The notes under the pieces: generated by a model
Databases searched by the model: none
What the model saw: only the letters and a program-made list of their open reading frames with translations
Told to the model about the DNA's origin: nothing
Position numbers and translations under genes: made by a program
Part shown: positions 1 to 5,199 of the stretch, piece after piece
Layout of the letters: every line of letters begins with the position of its first letter
How positions within the stretch are numbered: position 1 is the first letter of the stretch
Assembly: GCA_937872715.1 (NCBI GenBank)
Contig: CALMTJ010000449.1
Coordinates: forward strand, 4,031 to 9,229
Direction of reading: 5' to 3'
From: an uncultured Methylobacteriaceae bacterium
Lineage (GTDB): Bacteria > Pseudomonadota > Alphaproteobacteria > Rhizobiales > Beijerinckiaceae
Length of the DNA stretch: 5,199 bases

Positions 1-271
1 GCATGATGCGGTCCAAGAAGAAGCGCACTGTCGCCAGCTTGTTGTCGAGGAACGCCGCGCCGCCGTTCGCGCCGGCGTCGATCTTCTCGTGGGCCACCGC
101 CGCCATGCGCTCCGACATGTAGCCGAGCGCCACGAGGCCGAAGAGGTGCATGAAGTCGGTGGCGCCGGCGCCGGCGTTGTCGGGCTTCGCGCACGCGGTC
201 TGCATCAGCCACATCACGGCCCCCTGGAGGTCGTTCACCCCCGCCTGAAGCGGCTTGGTGAACGGAGCCAT
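1..271 (-). pseudogene. Acyl-CoA dehydrogenase, C-terminal remnant (N-terminal part missing; 3' end beyond window)
   Basis: Read on the minus strand from an ATG at 271-269, the frame is open to the left edge for 90 codons. It contains stretches such as KPLQAGVNDLQ, WLMQTACAKPDNAGAGATD, FMHLFGLVALGYM and KLATVRFFLDRIM. I recognise these as the C-terminal helical domain of the roughly 600-residue acyl-CoA dehydrogenases that carry an extra 'acetyl-CoA dehydrogenase-like' C-terminal domain. Full-length members are cytoplasmic FAD enzymes that introduce the alpha-beta double bond into acyl-CoA. The FAD-binding and catalytic parts should be encoded to the right, but the frame meets a stop (TAG, 292-290) seven codons upstream of the ATG, and the DNA there encodes a different protein on the other strand. 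The fragment therefore has no active site and is probably a dead gene end. The ATG at 271 is probably an internal or fortuitous codon. Family recognition is confident; remnant status is inferred from the missing upstream part. Confidence 0.75.
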
Positions 272-290
272 CGCGGGATCCTCGCCGGGC
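255..290. other. Rearrangement junction between two gene remnants
   Basis: Left of this interval the minus strand encodes recognisable acyl-CoA dehydrogenase. Right of it the plus strand encodes recognisable BA14K protein. Neither gene continues past it, so the original 5' parts of two divergently placed genes have been lost here. The breakpoint cannot be fixed without intact relatives, because the bases around GCCATCGC could belong to either gene. A GGATCC hexamer (276-281) lies in the interval. I see no terminal inverted repeats, target-site duplication or insertion-sequence remnant, so a simple deletion or non-homologous joining is the plainest explanation. Confidence 0.5.
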
Positions 291-464
291 TACGGCTATG
301 GTGGCGGTTACGGTTACCCGGTCGCGGGCGGCCCGGTTCCGGTCGGCAACGTGTACGGGCACGACCCGTCCTGGGTGCAATATTGCGCGAGCCGATACCG
401 CTCGTTCGACCCGGCCTCCGGCACCTACCTCGCCCGGGACGGGAACCGCTACGTCTGCCAGTAA
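255..464 (+). pseudogene. BA14K family protein, C-terminal part lacking signal peptide
   Basis: The frame is open from 249 (after a TGA at 246-248) to the TAA at 462-464. Possible starts are TTG at 255 and GTG at 258, neither with a clear ribosome binding site, giving about 69 residues. The first half is Gly/Tyr-rich (SPGYGYGGGYGYPVAGG). The second half holds the motif WVQYCASRYRSFDPASGTYL followed by a short tail ending in NRYVCQ. This pattern, with its two cysteines, is the hallmark of the BA14K family, small envelope proteins of Brucella and relatives whose biochemical role is not well defined. Family members normally start with a signal peptide or membrane segment. None is present here, because upstream the DNA is the antisense of the acyl-CoA dehydrogenase remnant. 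It looks like the surviving 3' end of a BA14K gene fused at a rearrangement point. A genuine small gene with a TTG start cannot be excluded, but without a secretion signal it would be misplaced in the cell. Confidence 0.7.
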
Positions 465-486
465 GGATCGGTGCCGGACACGTGAT

Positions 487-510
487 GGCGGCGGGGTGAA
501 CCTCGCCGCC
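487..510 (+). terminator. GC-rich hairpin after the BA14K remnant, possible terminator
   Basis: Positions 487-496 (GGCGGCGGGG) pair with 501-510 (CCTCGCCGCC) to form a 10-bp stem with one G-U pair and a TGAA loop. It starts 22 bases after the BA14K stop codon, the usual place for a terminator. No T-run follows on either strand, so it is not a classic intrinsic terminator, although stems without T-runs are often found after genes in GC-rich genomes. It could equally be part of the mdtA 5' leader. Confidence 0.4.
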
Positions 511-524
511 AGTCCGCGCTACAA

Positions 525-542
525 GGTCTCGGGCCTGGGACC
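525..542 (+). promoter_or_regulatory. Leader hairpin enclosing the mdtA Shine-Dalgarno sequence
   Basis: GGTCTC (525-530) and GGGACC (537-542) can pair as a 6-bp stem with one G-U pair around the loop GGGCCT, ending six bases before the mdtA ATG. The only Shine-Dalgarno-like sequence for mdtA is GGGA at 537-540, which lies in the 3' arm, so folding would hide it. The same bases form an imperfect DNA dyad that could instead be a repressor operator. Inverted repeats this short arise easily by chance in GC-rich DNA, so this is only a candidate. I could not identify a -35/-10 promoter in 465-548. Confidence 0.3.
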
Positions 543-548
543 AGACGG

Positions 549-2150
549 ATGGCGGACGAGGTGACCAGCACCCCCGAATCGGAGGAGGCCAAGTCCGCTT
601 CGCAGCGAGAGCTTGCCGCGCCGGCCTGGGTGGAAGAGGTCCCGTCCCGCGACGCCCACGCCCGGAAGGCACCCGGACCGGAACGCCGCCCGGGTGCCCG
701 CGGTCGACGGCCGGCCGGCCCCGTGAAGCCGGACAGGAACCCGTCGCGATCCGGCGAAGCCCGCACGGGAACGACCGAACCGGAGGGCGCGGAGGCCGAG
801 GCGTCCAGCGGAGAGCCGGACCGGCGGAGGTCCGACACGGAGCCGAAGGCCGCTGCACCGCCCGCCGCGCGCCGGCGATGGCCGTGGATCGCGTCGGCCT
901 GCTGCCTGCTGCTGGCTGCCGGCGGCTTCTACCTGTACCGGGCGTATTCGAAGCCGCCCGCCAACGCCTCGGCGCAGAGCGGCGGTCCGCCCCGCGTGCC
1001 CGTGGAGGCGGTGGAGGCGAAAGCGACCGACCTGCCGATCTACCTGTTCGGGCTCGGCACCGTGCAGGCCTTCAACAACGTCGTGGTCCGGTCGCGCGTG
1101 GACGGCCAGATCGATACGGTTGCGTTCACAGAGGGCCAGACGGTCAAGCCGGGCGACCTCCTGGCCCAGATCGATCCCCGGCCCTACCAGGCCTCGCTCG
1201 ACCAGGCGGCGGCGTCCCGGACGCAGAACGAGGCGAGGCTCTTGAGCGCCAGGCTCGACCTCGAACGGACCCAGCAGCTCGCCTCCCGGGGCTTCGCGCC
1301 GCAGCAGACGTTGGATCAGCAGACCGCCAACGTCCGGACGATCGAGGGCCAGCTGGCGAGCGACCGGGCCTCGATCGAGGCCGCCCAGACGCAGCTCGGA
1401 TACACCACCATCCGGTCGCCGATCGAGGGCCGTACCGGCCTGCGGCTCGTCGACAAGGGGAATATCGTCCGGTCCTCCGACCAGACCGGGATCGTCGAGA
1501 TCGCGCAGCTCCAGCCCATCTCCGTCGTGTTCACGGCGCCGGAGGGAGAGCTGCGGAGCATCGCCGCGGCCCTGAAGGACGGCAAGGTCGAGGTCGCGGC
1601 CTACGGGACCGGCACCGACCGCAAGGAGATGCTGGACACGGGCCAGCTCGCCCTCGTGAACAACGAGGTCGATTCCGCGAGCGGCACCGTGCGGCTGAAG
1701 GCGACCTTCGCCAACGGCGAGGACCGGCTCTGGCCGGGGCTCTCCGTCGTCACCCGGCTCCTCCTCCGGACCCTTCGCGGCGTTGTCACCGTGCCGGACA
1801 ACGCCGTGCAGCGCGGGCAGAACGAGCTGTTCGTCTACGTGGTGGGCGAGGCCGGGAAAGCCGAGAAGCGCACCGTGAAGGTGGGTCCGTTCAGCGAGGG
1901 GATGGCGCAGATCCTGGACGGCCTGCGGCCGGGCGAGCGCGTCGTCACGGCCGGGCAGTCCCGGCTGACGGAGGGCGTGGCCGTGGATACGGGGCAGGGG
2001 CCGGAGGCCGCCCGGCAGGGCGGCGGCTCGGTCACCGGAGCATCGGAGGCCAGCTCGCAGAACGGCCAGGCGGCCGGCGGCCGGTTTTCCGGCGGCTCCG
2101 GGTCCGGCGGATCAGGATCGGGCGGCTCAGGCGGGAGGACGGGCCGATGA
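549..2150 (+). CDS. mdtA: MdtA-like RND efflux periplasmic adaptor (membrane fusion protein), 533 aa
   Basis: This is the periplasmic adaptor of a tripartite RND pump; it bridges the inner-membrane permease and a TolC-like outer-membrane channel. Residues 1-110 are a Pro/Arg/Glu-rich, apparently disordered cytoplasmic stretch. Residues 112-131 form one membrane anchor (after ARRR). Residues about 178-213 are the first lipoyl half (RSRVDGQIDTVAFTEGQ, then KPGDLLAQIDPRPYQ). Residues about 214-283 form an Ala/Gln/Arg-rich coiled-coil hairpin. The second lipoyl half follows (TTIRSPIEGRTGLR, 286-299), then the beta-barrel (about 320-405) and the membrane-proximal domain (VPDNAVQRG to RLTEGVAVD, about 415-480). 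The order and the motifs GLGTVQAFNNVVVRSRVDGQ and DQTGIV match E. coli MdtA as I recall it. E. coli MdtA is about 415 residues; the excess here is the N-terminal extension and a Gly/Ser tail (514-528). The ATG at 549 has only a weak GGGA eight bases upstream. A later GTG start (for example at codon 59) is possible and would shorten the extension. Substrate cannot be told from sequence. Confidence 0.93.
   Translation: MADEVTSTPESEEAKSASQRELAAPAWVEEVPSRDAHARKAPGPERRPGARGRRPAGPVKPDRNPSRSGEARTGTTEPEGAEAEASSGEPDRRRSDTEPKAAAPPAARRRWPWIASACCLLLAAGGFYLYRAYSKPPANASAQSGGPPRVPVEAVEAKATDLPIYLFGLGTVQAFNNVVVRSRVDGQIDTVAFTEGQTVKPGDLLAQIDPRPYQASLDQAAASRTQNEARLLSARLDLERTQQLASRGFAPQQTLDQQTANVRTIEGQLASDRASIEAAQTQLGYTTIRSPIEGRTGLRLVDKGNIVRSSDQTGIVEIAQLQPISVVFTAPEGELRSIAAALKDGKVEVAAYGTGTDRKEMLDTGQLALVNNEVDSASGTVRLKATFANGEDRLWPGLSVVTRLLLRTLRGVVTVPDNAVQRGQNELFVYVVGEAGKAEKRTVKVGPFSEGMAQILDGLRPGERVVTAGQSRLTEGVAVDTGQGPEAARQGGGSVTGASEASSQNGQAAGGRFSGGSGSGGSGSGGSGGRTGR
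2088..2132 (+). repeat. Three tandem 15-bp units encoding SGGSG at the adaptor C-terminus
   Basis: Three imperfect 15-base units (TCCGGCGGCTCCGGG, TCCGGCGGATCAGGA, TCGGGCGGCTCAGGC) encode SGGSG three times, at residues 514-528 of the adaptor. The serine codons vary between units while the peptide stays constant, so either the units are old or the flexible peptide is maintained. The tract ends immediately before the ribosome binding site of the permease gene. Such a tract is prone to slippage, but each unit is a multiple of three, so length change would not break the frame. Confidence 0.7.
2133..2139 (+). promoter_or_regulatory. Ribosome binding site for the RND permease, inside the end of mdtA
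   Basis: GGGAGGA lies seven bases before the ATG at 2147 and is a strong match to the Shine-Dalgarno consensus, much better than the one before mdtA. It supports the 2147 start, which overlaps the mdtA stop as ATGA. A second in-frame ATG follows at once (2150), at ten bases spacing, and could also be used. The arrangement points to translational coupling, which would keep adaptor and permease amounts linked. Confidence 0.75.
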
Positions 2151-5100
2151 TGGGCGGCAACATCTCGGCACCGTTCATCCGGTATCCGATCGCCACGAGC
2201 CTCCTGATGGTCGCGCTCCTGGTGGTCGGGCTCGCGGCCTTTCCACGCCTCCCCGTCGCGGCCCTGCCCAAGATCGACTTCCCGACCGTCCAGGTGACGG
2301 TGAACTATCCCGGGGCGAGCCCGGAGACGATGGCATCCTCCGTCGCGCAGCCGCTGGAGCAGCAATTCGTCCAGATCCCGGGCGTGTCGCTCATGACCTC
2401 GACATCCTCGCTCGGCACGTCGACGATCATCGTCCAGTTCGAGCTCGAGCGGAACATCGACGCCGGCGCGCAGGACATCCAGGCGGCCATCAACGCGGCC
2501 GGCGGGCAGCTTCCGCGCGACCTGCCGAACCCGCCATCCTACCGCAAGGTCAACCCGGCGGACCCGCCCATCCTGATTATCGGGGCGACCTCCGACACGC
2601 TGCCGATCATCGAGGTGGACGGCGAGGTCGACAGCCGGGTCGGCCGCCAGATCAGCCAGATTTCGGGCGTCGGCCAGGTCTTCATCGGCGGCGAGCAGAA
2701 ACCCGCCATCCGGGTGCAGATCGATCCGGCGAAGCTCGTCGCCAAGAATATCGGGCTGGACGAGGTGCGGACCCGGCTCGCGGCCTCGACTGTGAATTCC
2801 CCGAAAGGGACGATCGATGGCGACCGGCGGTCCTTCACCGTCTTCGCCAACGACCAGCTCACGGCCGCCTCGCAATGGAACGACGTGATCGTCGCCTACG
2901 CGAACGGGGCGCCGATCCGGGTCAGCGACATCGGCCAGGCGGTGGCCGGGCCGGAGGACGCGAAGAAGACCGCCTGGGTCTCGGGACGCCGGGGCGTCTA
3001 CCTCGTGGTCTTCAAACAGCCGGACGCCAACGTCATCGACGTCGTCGACAGGGTCCAGGCCGAGCTGCCGAGGCTCCAGGCCGCGATCTCCCCGGCCATC
3101 AGGCTGGAAACGGTGTCCGACCGCACGCAGACCATCCGGGCCTCCCTCCACGAGGTCGAGATCACGCTCGTCCTGACGGTCGCGCTCGTCGTGACCGTGA
3201 TCTTCGTCTTCCTCCGGAGCGTGCCGGCGACGCTGATCCCGGCCGTCACCGTGCCGATCGCCATCTCGGGAACGATGGCGCTCATGTACGGGGCCGGGTT
3301 CAGCCTCAACAACCTGTCCTTGATGGCGCTCATCATCGCCGTCACCTTCGTGGTCGACGACGCGATCGTCATGCTGGAAAACATCGTCCGTCGGGTGGAA
3401 GCCGGCGAGGAGCCGCGGGAGGCCGCCGAGAAGGGCTCGGCCGAGATCGGCTTCACCATCGTGTCGATCTCCATCTCGCTCGTCGCCGTGTTCATCCCGC
3501 TCTTCTTCATGGGCGGCATCATCGGACGGCTGTTCCGCGAATTCGCCTTCACGGTCTCCATGATGATCGGGGTCTCGGCCGCCGTCGCTCTGACCCTCAC
3601 GCCCATGATGGCGGCCCGGCTCCTCAAGCCGGAGAGCGACCAGCAACACGGCCGCGTCTACCGGGCCTTCGAGAACGGCTTCGCGGCGATCGACCGAGGC
3701 TACGAACGGGCGCTCGACCTCGCGCTCCGCTTCCGGCGGATCACGCTCGCGGTCTTTCTCGGCACGGTCGCGGCCACCGCGATCCTGTTCGTCAACATGC
3801 CCAAGGGCTTCTTTCCGCAGCAGGATACGGGTCTGATCGTCGGCATCTCGGAGGCCGCCCAGGACGTCTCCTACGGCGAGATGGTCAAGCGCCAGAAGGC
3901 CATGCTGGACGTGCTGGACCGGGAGCCCACGATCGCCAGCTACTCGGCACAGGTCGGCGGCACGGATTCGCTGAACCAGGGCCGGATCTTCATCACGCTG
4001 AAGCCGGAACGCGACGCCACCGTCTACCAGGTGATCAACCGGCTGCGGCCCGAGCTCGAGAAGGTGCAGGGCATCCGCATGTTCCTGCAGGCCGCGCAGG
4101 ACATCAATGTCGGCGGGAGGCGGACCCGCACGCAGTTCCAGTACACGCTGCAGGCCCCGGACAGCGCCGTACTGACCGAGTGGGCGCCGCAGGTCGTGGA
4201 CAGGATGAAGAGCCTGCCGCAGCTGCGCGACGTCGCGTCCGACCAGCAGAACGGCGGAGGCGTGCTCCAGCTCACCGTCGATCGGGACCAGGCCGCCCGG
4301 TACGGGATCACGCCGCAGCTCGTCGACGACGTGCTCTACAGCGCCTTCGGCCAGCGGCAGGTGGCGCAGTATTTCACGCAGGTCGACACGTTCCGGGTCA
4401 TCCTGGAGATACTGCCGGAGCTTCAGGGCGAGACGGAAACGCTGCAGCAGCTCTACGTGAAGTCGCCGCTGACGGGTCAGCAGGTCCCGCTCGCGGCCTT
4501 CGCTCGCTGGACGACGCGCGGGGTCGCGCCGATCTCTGTGACGCATCAGGGGCAGTTCCCGTCCGTCACGGTCTCCTTCAATCTGGCGCCGGACGTGTCG
4601 CTCGGCGACGCCACGCAGGCGGTGCAGCGCGCCGAGGCCGAGCTGCGGCTCCCCCGGACGGTCGTCGGCGCCTTCCAGGGCAACGCCCAGGAATTCCAGA
4701 AATCCCTGGCGACGGTGCCGCTGCTCATCCTCGCGGCCCTGGTCGCGGTCTACATCATCCTGGGCATCCTCTACGAGAGCCTGATCCACCCGCTCACCAT
4801 CCTGTCGACGCTGCCGTCGGCCGGGCTCGGAGCGCTCGCCGTCCTGTGGGCGGCCGGATTCGATTTCGGCCTGATCGCGCTGATCGGCGTCATCCTGCTC
4901 ATCGGCATCGTCAAGAAGAACGGCATCATGCTGGTCGACTTCGCCATACAGGCGGAGCGCGAGGACGGGCTGTCGGCGGAGGACGCGGCCCGCAAGGCGG
5001 CGCTGCTCCGCTTCCGGCCGATCATGATGACGACGCTCGCGGCCGTGCTGGGCGGCGTGCCGCTCGCGCTCGGGCTCGGCGCCGGGGCGGAGCTCCGCCA

Positions 5101-5199
5101 GCCGCTCGGCTATTCCATGGTGGGCGGCCTCGTGGTGAGCCAGGCGCTGACGCTCTTCACGACGCCCGTCGTCTACATCTACCTCGACCACGTCTCGGA
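2147..5199 (+). CDS. MdtB/MdtC-type RND multidrug efflux permease, 3' end beyond window
   Basis: This is an inner-membrane, proton-driven drug exporter of the RND (AcrB/MdtB/MdtC, HAE1) family. The frame is open from the ATG at 2147 to the right edge: 1017 residues of an expected 1030-1050, so only a short cytoplasmic tail is missing. TM1 is at about 11-33. The first porter region contains NPADPPI (136-142) and QISGVGQVFIGG. TM2-TM6 occupy about 338-500, TM7 begins near 532, the second porter region follows, and TM8-TM12 lie at about 855-1013. The proton-relay residues are in place: D404 and D405 in TM4 (FVVDDAIVMLENI), a lysine in TM10 (K924, in IGIVKKNGIMLVDF) and a threonine in TM11 (T962, in RPIMMTT), matching D407, D408, K940 and T978 of AcrB. 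SLNNLSLMAL, GRLFREFA and TLTPMMAARLL are family landmarks. The sequence resembles both MdtB and MdtC, so I give no symbol. It follows mdtA with a four-base overlap and should assemble with that adaptor. One oddity is threonine at 400, where AcrB and MdtB/C have glycine. The substrate range is unknown. Confidence 0.95.
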   Translation, partial: MMGGNISAPFIRYPIATSLLMVALLVVGLAAFPRLPVAALPKIDFPTVQVTVNYPGASPETMASSVAQPLEQQFVQIPGVSLMTSTSSLGTSTIIVQFELERNIDAGAQDIQAAINAAGGQLPRDLPNPPSYRKVNPADPPILIIGATSDTLPIIEVDGEVDSRVGRQISQISGVGQVFIGGEQKPAIRVQIDPAKLVAKNIGLDEVRTRLAASTVNSPKGTIDGDRRSFTVFANDQLTAASQWNDVIVAYANGAPIRVSDIGQAVAGPEDAKKTAWVSGRRGVYLVVFKQPDANVIDVVDRVQAELPRLQAAISPAIRLETVSDRTQTIRASLHEVEITLVLTVALVVTVIFVFLRSVPATLIPAVTVPIAISGTMALMYGAGFSLNNLSLMALIIAVTFVVDDAIVMLENIVRRVEAGEEPREAAEKGSAEIGFTIVSISISLVAVFIPLFFMGGIIGRLFREFAFTVSMMIGVSAAVALTLTPMMAARLLKPESDQQHGRVYRAFENGFAAIDRGYERALDLALRFRRITLAVFLGTVAATAILFVNMPKGFFPQQDTGLIVGISEAAQDVSYGEMVKRQKAMLDVLDREPTIASYSAQVGGTDSLNQGRIFITLKPERDATVYQVINRLRPELEKVQGIRMFLQAAQDINVGGRRTRTQFQYTLQAPDSAVLTEWAPQVVDRMKSLPQLRDVASDQQNGGGVLQLTVDRDQAARYGITPQLVDDVLYSAFGQRQVAQYFTQVDTFRVILEILPELQGETETLQQLYVKSPLTGQQVPLAAFARWTTRGVAPISVTHQGQFPSVTVSFNLAPDVSLGDATQAVQRAEAELRLPRTVVGAFQGNAQEFQKSLATVPLLILAALVAVYIILGILYESLIHPLTILSTLPSAGLGALAVLWAAGFDFGLIALIGVILLIGIVKKNGIMLVDFAIQAEREDGLSAEDAARKAALLRFRPIMMTTLAAVLGGVPLALGLGAGAELRQPLGYSMVGGLVVSQALTLFTTPVVYIYLDHVS

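Noticed and set aside
479..484. CACGTG palindrome in the leader
   Set aside because: A six-base palindrome is expected by chance in GC-rich DNA and has no accompanying half-sites.
89..499. Plus-strand frame of 136 codons across the remnants
   Set aside because: It is rich in Arg, His, Gly and Pro and antisense to the acyl-CoA dehydrogenase remnant. It runs out of frame through the BA14K sequence and resembles no family I know.
235..858. Minus-strand frames of 207 and 129 codons opposite the start of mdtA
   Set aside because: Both are Arg/Pro/Ser-rich shadows of the GC-rich N-terminal extension and leader. They raised the question of whether the extension itself is coding, but neither shows a domain or a ribosome binding site that would make it the better candidate.
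894..905. Possible lipobox (ASAC) that would make the adaptor a lipoprotein
   Set aside because: The cysteines (residues 118-119) come near the beginning of the hydrophobic segment, and the segment continues after them. A lipobox cysteine must follow the hydrophobic region. The anchor is better read as an uncleaved membrane segment.
2998..3627. Minus-strand frame of 209 codons, Met/Ser/Thr-rich
   Set aside because: It lies wholly opposite the TM4-TM6 region of the permease, and its composition follows from the reverse complement of hydrophobic codons (ATC, GTC, CTC). It has no family resemblance.
1835..5191. Antisense reading frame of 1118 codons opposite the permease
   Set aside because: The predicted protein is a low-complexity mix of Arg, Asp, His, Glu and Gly with no recognisable domain or membrane segment. 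The plus strand in the same interval encodes a clear RND permease with all key residues. Long stop-free antisense frames are expected opposite GC-rich genes with G/C at third positions.

Overview
The window is uniformly GC-rich (GC is frequent even at third codon positions). It carries two damaged gene ends followed by the start of a tripartite efflux operon. The GC bias, a BA14K-type protein end (a family best known from Brucella and other Hyphomicrobiales) and the protein sequences suggest an alphaproteobacterium, possibly of the Methylobacterium kind. That placement is inference from composition and recalled families, not from a search.

Layout. Positions 1-271 on the minus strand encode about the last 90 residues (C-terminus beyond the window edge) of a long-form acyl-CoA dehydrogenase. 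The rest of that gene should lie to the right but is absent: a stop lies in frame at 290-292, and the DNA there belongs to another gene. From about 255 to 464 on the plus strand is the C-terminal half of a BA14K-family protein with no signal peptide. The two remnants meet, with ambiguity of a few tens of bases, around 255-290, so this is a rearrangement scar. Positions 465-548 form an 84-base leader with two candidate hairpins. The second contains the weak Shine-Dalgarno sequence of the next gene.

The rest is an operon of two genes. mdtA (549-2150) encodes an RND-type periplasmic adaptor with an unusual disordered cytoplasmic extension of about 110 residues and a Gly/Ser-repeat tail. The second gene (2147-5199, incomplete at the right edge) encodes an MdtB/MdtC-type inner-membrane RND permease. 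The genes overlap by four bases (ATGA), with a good ribosome binding site inside the end of mdtA, so translation is probably coupled. The adaptor would link the proton-driven permease to a TolC-like outer-membrane channel that is not in the window. No regulator is visible, and any second permease gene would lie beyond the right edge.

I see no RNA gene, CRISPR array, insertion sequence or attachment site. A very long antisense reading frame opposite the permease is a composition artefact. I do not see convincing evidence for a new biological system. The points most worth checking are the two-gene junction, the adaptor's long N-terminal extension and the leader hairpin over its ribosome binding site.
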